DNA from: Casuarius casuarius | Lineage: Eukaryota; Chordata; Aves; Casuariiformes; Casuariidae | Assembly (NCBI GenBank): GCA_003342895.1 | Contig: PTFA01000400.1 | Span: 172,857-236,856 of the forward strand | DNA: 64,000 nt | Direction of reading: 5' to 3' | Part shown: piece after piece, positions 21,048-36,000 of the stretch | Layout: each line of letters opens with the position of its first letter | How positions within the stretch are numbered: the first letter of the stretch is position 1 | The notes under the pieces: model-generated | Told to the model about the DNA's origin: nothing | The model's database searches: none | What the model saw: the letters and a program-made list of their open reading frames with translations, nothing else | Made by a program: the position numbers and the translations under genes

Positions 21048-24000
21048 CTGTGGAAAGAGAGCAAAACAGGGATAAATGTTCAGGTGTTGTGCAGTAATGA
21101 GGCACATCACAGGGAAAATGGTAACGGTCGACATTTCCAGCAGCAGCACCCAGATGCTAGAAAGCTCTTAAGTGCATCTGCCAACGCAGCTCTGACGACA
21201 TTTCTGCTAGTACCTACATCGTGTCAGCAAGTTATATGCCCCTGTTTCAGCCAGAGGGAAAAATTATGGTGACTATTAGTTGCCAAACTCCAACATAATT
21301 TTTCTAAATGACTGCAAATTTGCTAGCTATGAACAGTGTCCTGGACTGAAAATTAGCATACCCGCTACTGAGAGGGCCAGGAACAATTCTCGCCCTGGAG
21401 CTCTGGGCTAGACAGGGTCTTGTTTGTTTGCATATTTAAAAAGCAAAACGATTCAAGTGATTAGCCACTTCTCTCTCTATCCCCCACACTGCAGGACAGC
21501 AAAATCCCTGTTTGGCTTTCTGCAAATTGGCCTTTCAAAACCAAGGTGGGGATAAGCTCTTCTTTAACCCGGTTACCTTCAGGATATAAAGTGCATATAA
21601 CCTAGGCAGAAAAACATCTCTGCCTTTCCCAGCCCATCCAATACCAAATCACAGCAGAGCATATTTCATTCCTCCTCTCCTCCAGGTCCTTCATCATTCC
21701 CACTGCTCTTTCCCATTACATATATTTGAGTTCTGATGTGCAGGTTTCTCACACGACTGTTTACATGCCTTCTTAAACTTTCTCCTGTTTTTCCTGTCCC
21801 TTCACATTGCTTTTTTAGTCTGTCTCCGTCACTCACTCTCATCTCTGAGTGAGCAGAAGTCCAAAATGCAGATGGGCACTTGCCTCCTCACCAAGTAGTG
21901 ACCAGATCTTCTCTCCGAGCACTACTGCAGAGCCAGCTCAGCTGTGACATACTTAGAAACTTCCTTTTTACTCAGATTCACTCTATATTTTTCCAGCTTA
22001 TGCCTTTAATTTTTGCAAAACGCTTTATTTTCTTGACATGCAGTTTTTCTACTGCACAGCATTAGGTCTTCCAATAGCGTTACATAAGAGACAGTGTAAA
22101 AGCAGCCTCAGAGACGCAACGGTGAGCCTGTCTGTGAGCACAGAAAAACTCTGCAGGCTGGAACTGCGAGACTGCACCTCTCCTTCAGCTCCGGTTGAAT
22201 TCACCTTGGAGAATTTCTGTGGCAAGAACTACGGAGCTAAGCCGGGGTGCAGCCCCGGAGTGACGGAAGGAAACAGGAGCGGTATGTCAAGTCTACCTCA
22301 AGGGAAAAGGGCTCAGCGGTTGGGGGTCTGGGCTACTCTTAGGAGCACATCATAAAACAGCAGCACTGGTTGCACCTCCAACGTGGCCCTGTCTGAAACA
22401 GCCCAGAGTACCAGCACTGAAGGACCTGGGCTGCACCATCAGGCTCAAAGGACCCTCAGGAAACTGGGAGGGGGCAGCACCCCTCTGTGCTAGAGGAGTC
22501 TCTGCACCTTTCCCTCTTCCAACACCGACATTCACCCAGAAATGCAAATTCCAAATTCCAGAAAGAGAGAAAACAGACCCAGTGGGGATGGAAAGCCAGG
22601 CAGCTGATGGCTCCAACTCTTTGTCCCATAAAACCATCGTAGTATTTGATATTGTTGATCAGCTCGCCATTTCCATTGTAGATTGCAGTGAACTGATTCA
22701 TTGAGCCACTGAAAATGAATAAAGAGAACCTGGTGTCACTGAGAACGCTCTGCGAACACTGATATTGCTGCTTACAGCCCCCTTCTTAGTTGTGGAGACC
22801 TCAGTTGCTTATCGGACTAGTGTGCAATGAGTTCTTATAAGGGGGGAGGACTGATTTTAACTGTAACACGGCAACCTCAGTACAGACAGATTCACAGAAC
22901 GACTTGAACCACAGAGTTACCTGTTACACTGCAGGACTGAGACAGAAAACAGGAACAACTGAGGTATGGACTCACTGAAAGTGATTCCCCAACAACCGTG
23001 AAGATATGTGGCTGCAGAGCAGGGGCTGGGCCCTGCTCAGAGCCCACACATACACATGCTGTCTTTGAACAGGAGTCTGCTGTAAGGAGTGAAAGACTGT
23101 ACGCCTCTGCTCCAAGTCACCAGTGCAGAGGTTTCACTAATGCATGCAAGCGAGAAAATACCTCAGCTGCGAACACGTGAATGAAGCTGCGCTGTTCATG
23201 GTGAGAATGAGCAGAACCAAACCAAACCAAACCCCATGAACGGTGGCTGCAGAGATGAACTGTCCTCTGTCCCCTCAAGGGATGCAAGGGGTGAAACTAG
23301 AACTTACCAGGCAAAGAGGTTGGCTTGTGGGTGAATGTCAAGAGCTGTCAGCCCTTTGACTATCTGAAGGACCTTCATAGACTCTGGCATCCTGGGGTCA
23401 AAGAACCGCACATCTCCGTTTACACTGCCAACACATGAATTTCACAATGTTAGGCTGTCCCCGATCGGATCCTGCAGCCCAGGAGAGCAAGCCGTACACC
23501 TGTCTGTGAGCTGACCACCTTGATCAGAAAATTAGGATAAAGAAGTGCAGCCATGCCCTCTCTGTCAGGGTGACTGACTCCCTACTGACGTCACTGATAT
23601 CCAGTACCATCCACAAAGCATTAAGTGCTGTACAAACAGCCTTGCCTCTGCCCTCAGCAGTGATCCATTATTACTTTTATCACTTGCAGCCCGTCACTGA
23701 CTACGAGTGCCTTTACTGTTATGTCATTCTCAATACGCTAAGCTACATGTCAGACCCAAATTCCTTCTCCTTTTCACAGCAGAAAATCGTATTAGGACAA
23801 TCTAACCAGATGGGCTCTGCTGGTACCATCCAATACGCCAACTGTCTGGACACAGATGCACAAGTCCGTGCTGTCCAAAGCACTCTGTGGACCCGGCATA
23901 ACAAACAGTGCTTCATGCTCGGGCTTTGTGTCAATCCTATTAATGACTTTACTTTATCAGGGAAGAGAAGGTGGGGAAAGCAATAGTGGTAGTGGAAAGA

Positions 24001-27000
24001 TACTGTGCTTAGTAGATCAAGCACCTTTCAAATACAAATGATTTCTTGTTGTTAAGTGATCTCTGAAATACATCAGCAGAATCAAGTCTATCAGAAGTGA
24101 AGAGGGGGCCTCTTGTTCTACCTCCCTGGAACGGAAGACTGAAGTTTTTGCTATGGTACATCTGCTCTTCTGTGCTTCTTAGAAGACACTTGTTGACCGG
24201 TGTAGGAAAAGACAAACAGAAAAGTCTCTTACGGAAACTAAATTCAAAATCAATTCATCTGCTCTTATTCTACTAGTAAAGGAAGGCTTTTGGCAGGACA
24301 AACCGTTACAGTATTTTTTTCCAAGTCACTGATGGCCGTATATGACTGTGAATCACTCTACAGAATTAAGAACAAAGCATTAAAATACATATTTCCTTCA
24401 GTCTCTTTACCTCTGGAATTTCTAGTAGTGATCAGAAGGCTGTTATACAGGATTATTTATATCATTATTAAACGCTGTAATTCCTGCTGTCACATAATTA
24501 AATTCAAGTCAAGTTAAACTTCAGGTTGATTTAGATCCTAAAGACTAGATGGAAATATTTTTTGAGAGATCAAATACGCAGTAAATTAATTTCAAGCTTT
24601 GAATCTTACTAAGACTCGAAAATGGTTCTGAGTGTACTGGAAGACCAGGTAAGAGCTTCAAAATGGAAGCACAGTTCTGTGGTGTGAGGAGCACGCAGGA
24701 GAACACGGTCTTAATAAAGAACATCCCAGCAGAACAGCAACTGGTGCTTCAGCTAATAATTAAAACAAGTCAACAGCAGCTAAGCTACTAAACCAGAATA
24801 TTCAGAAGACATTTAAGGACCTTTTCTGGCAACACTATACAAGTCCTGGAAGCAGACCTGCTGATTAACCGCATGCAGTTTTCAAAAGAGAAGGGGGAAA
24901 GACCCTGTCCTGACGTCCCACTTAGCTGCACGCTATCACTGTAGACTTCCCCAACAGTCAGGAAAAAAGACTAAGATACACTTGCCAGGTCCATGTTACC
25001 CCATTATTCCACTCTAGTATTTTGGAAGAAGAGCCACTGTGAACTGCTGGTGAGTAGGAAAACCCAGTGGTCGCACTAGCACATAGATCAAAACGGCTGA
25101 ACAAAATATCAAGGGATGGAGCAGTGCCAGTCGGTGGAGAGCTGCAGAATCCGGGCTAGCATTGCCAACCTTGTGTATAAACACCTCTCTCTGCTCCCGA
25201 TGAAAACTTTCTCTGTGATTCTGCTCCATAAAGACCACCACACCTTGATGCTTTTCAGGAAATGGTTACACCAGAACCAGCTATATCCTAGCGTTTGTTT
25301 TTCTTGGACACTGTTGTCAATCGAAGGAGAGACTGAACTGGGGGAAACTGAGAGCAGGCTGGCTTGTCTTAACACACCCCCTTCCCGTGGGATGAGACCA
25401 GACCGGTCTGCTGAACTGCAACAATTTCTCCTACTTCTTCAATCCTGAGCAAAAACACCATTTGCTGAGAAGGGCACTGAGGAGATGAAAAAAGGAGCCT
25501 TCAGACAAGGGCTGGCCAAGCACATGGGCCTGACCCCCGGGATGGCTGAAGGAGATTAGAGGGAGGAAGATTAAAAACTGTAATATGTGAGCCTGACAAA
25601 TCTGGCAGCTGCATCACTTAAGCCCCTTTCTGAAAATCTTGATAAATTTTTGCTGGCCCATCCCCCAGTTCGGGAACGTTCTGCAGCCCAGAATATTACG
25701 TTTTGTTTTCATTTTGTAATCACAAAAAAGAGCCTCTCTGTGTGCAAACAGTGGCTTTGCGACAATAAATTATATTCTGCCATTCTTTAATGGCTAAATA
25801 AATATATGCTGCTCTCTGCTCAGTATTTACCAGGCAGCAGCAATGGATTTATGCGTACGAAATTGCTAGACGGTGAAGTAATCCCACACAGCAATATGCC
25901 CAACAGATGCAACATAAACCTCCCTCCTGCTCGCGCTCCATCTCCCCCGACCCGCAGAGCTGCTGGCAGCGGGGAAGGACACCCACAAGACGCAGTGCGT
26001 CTCGCTCCGGTTTGCGGCTCGATTCCTCCCTCGCACGCCTCGTGACGGTAATTTTGGCACTGACATCTTCTTGTTTACTCTCAAACCTCCCCAACGGGCT
26101 TCCAAGGAAGCTTTGCACTGCTTTTTGCCTCCTCTCCACCAAGGCTGGAGGAGTTAACCACCGAGGCAAACGGCAAGGTAAAGCGCTCTACCCTCTCAGC
26201 TCTCGATACACCACCGGCAGACTTTAAACAGAAAAGCAAATGGCGTTTGGAAGACAACAGCTCCAGCAGCAAAGGCCCTTTTTACCTGACGCTCATGATG
26301 TTGCCCTCGGGATGCTTCTGCAGGTAGGCCTTCACCACCCAGGCCGTGTGCTCGCGGTAGGTCATGACGCGGCTGGGGAACGAGCAGAGAGGAGAGACGT
26401 TGCGAAGGGGAGGAGGAGGAAGGGTCAGGACAACCCTTGGAGAACAACCTTGGGCCTTGGAGGACAAGGGCTGCAAAGCTGGTGGCTTTGGCCGCTTCTC
26501 CGACGGTATAAGGAGAGGGGGAGGATCTGCCTCCACCCGCAGACTCTGCCACCGAGTTTGGGGCAGGACACGGTCTCTCCCAAAGGGCTCTGCAAGGCCC
26601 TGAGACACCTGGGGATCTGGCCGGCCCGGAGCAAGGCCGGGAGGCGAGGAGCCTTAGGGAGCGAGACCTGGGCCGCAGCACCACGAAGGCCACAAAAGCA
26701 CCCACTGAAACAGGGACATTTTTTCCAGGAAGATATTTCAGTCCCTGAAGCCAAGGTGGAAATTGCTAAATTCCCTGTGGGCTCTGGGCCTTTCAACCAA
26801 GCAGAGTTCAAGGGAGGGGGAGCCCCGGCCGGGCCCCGCCGTTACCACTCGCTCAGAGCCATCCTCCTGTCGAAGACGCGGATGGAGCCGTCGCCCAGCC
26901 CGGCCACGATGAGCGATCGGTGCGAGTCGCACGAGAGGCTGGTCACGCAGCTGTCCGCGCCCGTGGGGATATCCTGGGGGCGAAGCACACGCGCGGCGAG

Positions 27001-30000
27001 CTCAGACCCCAGCGCCTCTCCGGCCCAAAAGGAGAAGGCACCGAGTTGATGCCAACATCTCTAGGAGGGACATGACGCCTTCTGCCAGGCCCGGAAAGGA
27101 GGCGTGGGGACCCTGGGGACTACGGTCACCGCGGCCGCCATGTGCTGGAGCCGCAGTTCCCAAAATTTACCCCAAACTCCCAGACCAGAGGTGGAATTCC
27201 AGCAAAACAAGGGCTATTAAAGATCAGCTTTTGCAAATCATTCAGCTTTATAAACCAAAATCAAGGTGAGGTCTATTTTAGGAAGCAGGAATTAGTATTA
27301 TTCTCCAGTAAAAATACCTAACTAGTTAAAATAAATGGCCAGAGGAATTGTTTCTCCATAAGCCATCTTTGCTGCGTGCAAGTTGCAAATGCTACTGGAG
27401 TGGCAAGATGAACAGTAAATATTTGGAAGAGACAAGCCATATAAGAAAGCAAAACTCGCAACGGTGTATATAAACACACATATAGAACCAAACACAGAGT
27501 GTGCTACAAGCAATACCATCTATGCAAAATTCTGCTGGAGGAACAAGACTGCAAGGTATTCGCTCTTTTTGTGCATCAAACGAACACCCAAATAAGTTCT
27601 GGGAAGTTATTTAAATGCCTCTCATAAAAGAAGCTTTAAAAAAGCCCCCAAAGTAGAATGCAAAACAGATCAAGTAATAGTTTTGCTCGGAGAAATATTT
27701 CCTAGTCGGTAAACCCAGGTTTAATTGGCACAATAGCAGACGCTGGCAGTAACACTTACATTAGAAGAATAGCTTTGTACAAGTCTTTTCATTTCACAGT
27801 ATTGTGCAGGACAAAAAAATGTATTTGTCCCCTGGAAACAATAAAATGATTCTTTCCCCTTTAATGATAATTGCAGCCATTCCAGGTAATGAGCTTTCTT
27901 TCTGTTTCATTTTTAGCACTGAGCTCTCTCCCTCCTTCAGCAGAATCACCACTAGATCTCTGCTTCGGCACAGCCGGGCCACGGGAAGCAGAGCTCCTGC
28001 AGCCTGAGCACCCACCGCAGGGGCTACGTTCAGGGAGGAACCTGAGGCTCAGCTGCCTGACCGTGCCCTCTCTCTCCTGCACGGACAGTGCGGGAGGCCG
28101 CGTCCGGCAGCCCCGGGTTGCTGGCAGCCGTGCAATGGTTCTGGTGCTCTCGGACAATGTCGTGATTAAACACGCAAGTCTTCGCCAACACAGCGAGCTG
28201 CCTGACTATCACGCAGTGCCAGAAAGTCACCTATGTATTATCAAGTGAGCCAACGCTGTGCCACCCATCAAGCCCTGCTTTAGGACCCTGTGGCAAGGAG
28301 AATGTCGCACTAGCAGCCAGACACTGCATAAAATTAAAAAAAAAAAAGGCATGGAAAAAGACAACCGGAGCTTGCAAGGACAGCTGCGCTGGGAACATAT
28401 CTTGCATTCTTACGTGAATGCTGCAACTTTTTCCCTATTTTACTTGCTATAAGCAAAGAAATTGCTTGGAATAATGTCTACAACTGTTACAAAGAGAAAC
28501 AGTTTCAGTTAAAATGGATAAAAAACAAGCAACATTTTAAAAACAGGAAAACAATCAAAGAGGCACTTTAGAACTGCATTAGGTAATTTCACACTTCCAT
28601 CCTATTTTTGCCTCTGTGCATATTCACCTTTCTTGGTTGCTATTCACAGCCTTAGCTGAGTGAAGCAGCTGGTGGCTAGAGGCACCTAACTTTAGGGGCT
28701 GTGTTTGGATAGTTATTCCAACTGCCTAAAACCAGATCCTGTCTTTGAAGCAGGAACAATCAGCTGAAGTGAAAATGAAGTACTTGCTTCTTCAGCTACA
28801 ACCAAAGTGCTTCCAGAGATGCGCTTTCTGCAGTTCAAAGAGTGGGGAGGCATCTTTTTCAGCCTGCATTATAGAGCTTCCCTACTCTTGGTGCTGAATT
28901 TCAGCTTTCCAGTGTCTGAGTCAGGAAGTTTCAATCACTTGAATTTCAACAAAACCAGTCTTTGCAATTAAAAAAGAAACAGCACGTTTTTAGATAATTT
29001 CAGTACAATCATTAATCATCATCATTGAGAAGATTTTCACTTTCTGAATTTTGATGTTGCCTAATTTACATAGAAAAAATAATAGGTGAAAGTAATTAAA
29101 ATCAACTTTGGCTTAATTATGCTACACTGCAGGGTCAAAGTGTCATAATTAATATTCCTCCATGGGTAATTAATTTCTGGAAGCTTTGAAGACTTCTCTT
29201 TTTCTCCAGCATGGTGACTTCATTCTCGCAGACTTGCTGCTTCTCCTTACGATTCCTAAAAACATTTAATTTCACTACAATCAGCACGAACGCTTGCGCT
29301 GTCTTTTCCCCATTCCACTGCATGGGGAAATAAGGCTTTTGTACCACCTCGCTTTAAAGGTGAGACGCACCCAGCTCTGGGGACAGCAGCTCCCCAGCTG
29401 GAAGCGGAGACTCAGGGAGCCCGCAGCTGCCCCAGGGACGATGCTGGTGCTTCGGTCCCCGGCCCACACGCCACCAGGCAAACCGCTGCTCCGAGTCACG
29501 CTGGCCTCAGCTGGCAGTAACCCCACTGCCTTCACCCGGCCGGCGCGCGGTTAGGGAACGCCTCACGTCTCCGTCCTCCTGAGCATCCAGGCCCCAGTTC
29601 AGGAAAGCAGCTAAACAGATGTGTGAGTACTTTCGGCGTGAACCATGCTCTCCTGAAGACAAGCGGGATGAGGGTAACGCTGCTCCATAATTCGCTGTTC
29701 GCTTCCCAGAGAATTAGGGAGATGGCAGCAGTAAGTCTGACTGTGCTCTACTACCTACCCAACTCACTACTTAATTTTCTCAAGATATTTTTATACTATT
29801 TCAATTATACGTTAATACAAAAAACATACCAGTGGCCTCTTGCCTGCCCCTGGATTGCACAGACCTCACCTCCTCCAAGCACTATCACGTACCATCAGAA
29901 TACCAGGAGCAACTTCCAGGAAAGAGCTGAAACACTTCCTAAATATCTATGTATTTTTATTTATCTTGTAACGTGATTCTGAAGCTGGAAAGCAGGAGAT

Positions 30001-33000
30001 TGAGGAGCAGGCACCTGTCAGCTCTTCACCCACAGATTCTCAGCTCCTTTGGCTGTGCATGTGAGAACTCGCTGCATGAGATGTGGGCTGGGAGTTTGCT
30101 AGGAGACCAGTACGTTCAGCCATAGGGAAAGGTAAATGGGACAAATACACAGGTGTTACCTGTACTTTCATTTCCCGATCTGTGTCCCAGATCCGGATTA
30201 TCCTCACATCTCCGGATGTCATGAGGAGCCCCGTTTCTTGCTCCCAGTCGACTACCATTCCTGCTCCTAAGATAAAACACAGGCAGGACATGCAGATTAT
30301 TTTCCCTGTCAGCACAGGCAGAGCAGGACTGATCAGAACACCAGGTTTTGTGATCTTATGCTACAGAACACTTAATCGTCATTAGAGGAAATTTAAAATT
30401 ACATACACACACATCCATACGTCCTCCAAATGGGATCAAATCAGTTGGTCCTGGATTTGAGTCCAAGATATGCCTTTTACTTCTTGGTAATGATGACTGA
30501 AGTAGACTGAACTGGTGACATTGCATGCAGCATGACCTGAGACCCTCTGGATTACACTGATTTCTTATTCTAATGGAAATATGTGGCTAAGAGGAAATGT
30601 TTCTAAACAAGGAATAGCAAAGTCATTGCTGCAAGATACTGAATTCAATAGCTTGGTAGGAGTAAAAAAACATTTGCTACATGGGCAGATAAGGAAGAGA
30701 CCAACCTGCAATTACACTAGCTAAAATACATTTACAAGAGCTCTTGATCCTCATCCTTGAGGACATAAGCTGATTGCTAGCTGAAGTCTAGAAGAAACTC
30801 CCATCCATGCTGTAAGAGAATTACAAGGGATTTTCTATCCCTGAAACACCTGACATGGGCACCTGCTTACAGACAGGTTGGTAGACTGTATGAACTAATG
30901 AACTTTCTTGGTATGGCAATTTCTAGAGAAAAAATAACTGTATTTCACCTCTTTTCCCAGTGTGCGGATTAAACATCCAAAAGCCACTGAGTGAGCTGAC
31001 TTTCCTAAGTACAGAGCACACGGGGAGCAGAACAAAACAGATACTTTGGACTTAGGAAAGAGCTGGCAATGAAACCCCTAATTGGCAGGGGTAATCTCCA
31101 AGGAACAATTCTTGCACGTCTAATTAAGAGGGCCTTCTTTGCACCACTTATGCACTGCCCGCACAGCACCTAGCTGCTTTGCTTTGAGCACAGAGCCCTA
31201 CACCAGTTATCTTTTTCTTCTTAGGCTGGAAAGGCTGATTGACCCCAAATCTATGGATTTTCCAGGGAGATTTTTATTCATACATTTAAAAAAACAACCC
31301 AGAAGCTCTCCACAGGGAACCCAACAACAATTTCAGTTTTTGCACGTTTGCTTTCGTTTTCTTGCACAGGGTTGTCCCCTTGGCAGAGACAGAAGCAGGA
31401 GCTTCCTTCTTTTCAGAAGCAGCATTTCACTGTCTCTTCCATGCCAAATTGCAGCTCTGGTGCTGAAGGAAAGTATTTTATAATCACATACAACTCGGCG
31501 TCGGAAACAACTCTGGAGCGTAATGAGGACGGCAGGCTCGCTGCTAGGAGCCATTCGCCAGGGCCTCCGTTGGGGGTCCCGTGTTTCCACCCCACAAACT
31601 CTCACAGGAGAAATGCACAACTAGCTCATCCAAAACAGGGATAAACGTGAATTTGTCTCAATTTACTCCTATAGAATTAGCCCCAGCAGGAAATTTAAAT
31701 ATCCTACAACACGTTTTTGTCACCAATACAAGTACTTTTCACCAGACCAAACATCTTTACCGCTGCCGCTAGGGCAGGAAGGAAACAAGCAGAGAGGCAC
31801 CCTGTAAGGCTCAAGTGAGCTTCGAGGAGGACGAGGTGACCTTGCTTAGTACAGATCCAGGTAAAACGTTTCGCCTGCCTCCCCCCAAGCAATGCGTCCA
31901 AGCCCTTCCCTCATCTCGCTGCATACTATCGAGAAGATTACTGACGTTTATTGACAGTCTTTCATCTTAGCGCAGGAAGTTCGGGACTCTCGGCTAAGCT
32001 GAGAGCTTGTATCTTTATCTCGCGAGTCAAATTGATTGTCACTTCAGCCTGCCTGGCAGCTCGGAGGGCTGCTGGAGATCTGAGGCAAACAAGCAGGCAG
32101 TGATTTAGATGATAAACACCACCAAAGTGTTTTCATTTGTCATCTTGTTTATGGCCCATGTGACAAGATAAAACTGGCAGGCTGAGATAGATACCGCCAT
32201 TACCATCACTGATGGAGTTAAATAGGCAATGTGCTCTTCGGCGGTTTTAAAGCTCCCAATTTTCTGGTTACATCCCCCAGTTTGAAGACAATCATTTTCT
32301 CCAATTTGATCGGTAGCAACAATCCCCAAGTGAGGGGGCAGATCGCTCTTCCGTGGAGGGGGACGAAGAGGTGGTGAATGCAGAGTTATGACTAGCATTT
32401 TTGGTGCTGCTGGTGTCTAGGCAGCTTTGGTGTATCTATGGAGACGGCTCAGAAGTGAAATCTAGAAGGCTGGGAAAATTTTATGGAGGGAAGAAGCCCC
32501 AGAAGGATTTTACTTTACATAAAATAGTGTAGAGATCTCTCATGAGAGATTACCAGACAGAAAGAACAAGGCTTCAGCCCTAAAACAGGAACCGATAGAG
32601 ACCCCGTGGTTAGAGAGAAAGAGAGGAAGAGATTCATCGCATGGAGGAAGAAAACAGACTAGCCCACATAGGAGAGTTCTCGCTCTTTGGTGGCTCAAAA
32701 CTTAATATTGGCGTGCTCACGGTCCTGTGGGAAGAGAATCCATCTTCTGCCTTTCTTATGAAACTTGAACAGTCTCTGCAGCTGATACCTCTGCTCGCTG
32801 AAGGGGCAAGGGCAGCATTTTGATTATCATGTAACCAGAGATTTTCTCTTGCCCTTGTCAGGCTTGCTGTTCTCTCAAGAAAACATGAGATGCCCTTTTC
32901 GCTTCTTCTGATCCACAGTGCAAGGATGGACTAATTTGCATCCGACTATGGGATGCTCCTATTGCCCCAAACAACCCAGGCATGAGAAATAAGAGAATAT

Positions 33001-36000
33001 TTCCATAAAACCAGGAGCAAAGGAGAACTCCTGGCACCCTTCTCGACGGCAAACACCCGCAGCCCGAGAACCGTTCTGGGTCTGGTCTGCAGAGGTCGCG
33101 CCTGTGCCGAACACCAGTCGCTCCGCCGGGGAATCCTGGTCCCAGCCTCCCGCGGATGCCCGCTGTGCCTGGCGAGAGGCTTGAAGGATGCCCCTGCCAA
33201 GGAAACGGGATAAGGCACAGGGAAAAGCAAAGCCTCGTTTGCAACTGGAAATGCTAAACTAGAGTTTAAATCTGTGTTGAAAAAGAACTACAGCCTTGGT
33301 GTATACATCTGAGTTACTCACCAGCGTGTAACAGGGGAGGCTTCTCGACTGTGAAATGTTGAATTCAAAGATGATGCTCACAGTGTGAAACGAAACAGAA
33401 ATAGCTGAACTATTTCTACATACTAGGGGCTTAAGGGCAAACGTTTCTTGGTGGAAATGATAAACTATTGGCTCATGTTTATATGTTAAATTCCCAGTAT
33501 TTTAGGATGAGAAGCAAATGTGGGACTGAATACTAATTACCATTTCCTTTTTAATTAACAGAGGTCCTTCTCCAGGATGTTACAACTGAGAGTGTAGGTC
33601 ACCTGCTGTGTTCTGGCTTGCAGCTTTGGCATGTAAGAGGCTGCTTGGCCCTATTTTGGCAAAGGGTAATGTATTCTGCAAATGCACGCAGTCTCTGCTC
33701 CCCAGGTGAGCCCTCTAGCAAGATTCATGCATTACCTGCCACCCGATTTCCAAGCTCCTGCCTGCTTGCAGAAATGGAGTGAACAGAGGGAACGCCGCGA
33801 CACGAACGCAACCCCTGATAGAGGCGAGCGTGGAAACCGTGGGACTCTGAGATGCCAGTGAACTGCAGGACCATGCACCCTAACAACACCGTTCCTTTAA
33901 CGCACCATTAAGATTACATTTTAGATTTAAGATTAACTTTTTCCTGTAAGGAATTCTTGGGGAACAAGCTGATCTTCCACAGCTCAGGAAAACAAAATTT
34001 TAAAGGCTTTTTTTTGTTGAGCCTTTTAATACAGGTACTTCCAGTTCTGTGTGATGTGAGATGATATACAGGCAATGCATATCAACAGCCATTCTTGAAG
34101 CTGTAACTTTCTATGGCTGTTCCCTGCAGGATTCCCCCTGAAAATCAGATATTTGTCTCGATGGGATAGTTCCTTGTATAAATTTCAATAAATAACACTG
34201 GTGTTGAAAGCAGCTGTATTTCGAGTGTCTGCACTTATTTTTATCGTGACTGGAACATAGCCAACCTGTACTTGGCATTTCAATGAGATCAGAAATACCT
34301 ACATGGACTACAATATAAAAGCATCTCAGATTCTGACTGATGATTTTTTAATCGTGGGCCCCCCTGGTTAAGCAATGAGGCACATCTCTGTTTTAATTTC
34401 CAGGAAGCAGTGGGAGGGTTGTATGACCTCACTCTTCATTAATTTCTACAACATACCTTCAAAAAGTGTGACTCGTTTCATGCCAAGGACTATGCACAGT
34501 AAGGGAAAAGCGTATCTGCGACTCTGAGAATCCAGTCTAAAGAACCCCAAACCCTGGAGATGCAACTCCAGTTATTTTATTTCAATTAAAAAATCCAACC
34601 ATATCTAAGGTGCCTCTCCCCAACATGTATTCCTAAAGGAAAAGATACCAGCTCTTGGGAGATGTGGAGAGATTCACTTTACCTCTCTCTCCTGCTCTCC
34701 AGTATAAAATCCTTTAAATTTCATCTTGGAGCCGTCCCTCTGCCGAGGCTCCCCTTTCTGCTGCAGCTGCCCGCAGCGAGCTCTGCAGCTCCCCAGGAAA
34801 TTCCCCTTCCCGTCGGCCGCTAACTTTTATGTCTTAGGAATGGCCCGAGGCTGTTCTCCAGCCTCTCCCCTCTGCATTGCTTACTTATTGCCAGAAGAGT
34901 CACTATTATTAAAAGCAGAGCCGAGCCTCCAGAGGTCAAGGTCCTGGTTTTTGCAGATCCGATATTTGACATCTTTCACTGCGTCTCGGAAGCCCCAGGA
35001 GAGCAGGAGCGAAGCAGCTAACCGGCTAGTATGTGCTTACTTTTTCTTGCTTGGCACAAGCAGACACTTTCTGGAGGCAGGAGAGATTACGGCTGTTCAC
35101 ACATCAGAACCAACAGCCCCTCCGAGGCAGCGATGGATAGAGGTGGGCACAGGTCAGACGTGTATTAGCTTGTTAACACCCTCCCGCACAGCCAGTGCTG
35201 CCGACGGGCGGCAGCGCCGCGGTAAGCCGTGATGCTGCGAGCGCTGGGCGGGAGCAGCCCAGGCAACTCCCCATGGAAGCAGAGGCATGGGAACAGATTT
35301 TTGGTGCTTTAGTGACAAAACAAGTGCATTTTATATGAATATAGCCGATGTATTTTGCTGACAAGCAAATGGTTAATCTTACACATTTCTAAGACTTCGG
35401 TCAGGCACAGGAATCTTTTGCTGCATTTTGCGCTAGGTGAATGCCAGGCCAGAAGATGCTGGTGATTTTTTTCTAGTGATTCACAGTTATTTGTGTGCTT
35501 GGGACAGAGCGCTGACTGCTCAGCATCAGCAGTATCGATCCTGCGTGGGAGTGGCTGGTGTTTCCTTAAAACGCTCCGAAGCCCGGTTTGCTGAACAGGG
35601 AATTCCCCGCAGCCGAGTATTGCTAATTTTAGCATTTCGATTTGCCAGTGGATTTTTGAGTGAAATGCAGAGCCAGAAAGCTAACGGTAACACAGCAGCC
35701 TTGCTCGGTGCTACCCCAGTGCTGTGTCTCTGAACAGTAAGAGAGAGATGTGCAAAGGCCTCACGTTAAAGAGCTCTGAATCACACAGCACCGCCATCGT
35801 CTTTGTTCTGTTAATCACCACAGGCACGCTCAGCTCTCATCAGCCAGCAAATGTTAATAATTGATGCACAGCCCGAGCGGATGACGTCGGCGGTCGAACC
35901 CACGTATGCGCACACACGCAGAGACGCCCCGACACACTCGCCATCTGCTCCCCCCCGACCTCCGCGGCGGCGAAGCGGGTCAGGCTGGGCAGCGATGCAG

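Noticed and set aside
26240..27049. 269-codon plus-strand frame
   Set aside because: It is the antisense shadow of RPTOR exons 30 and 31 and the GC-rich intron between them.
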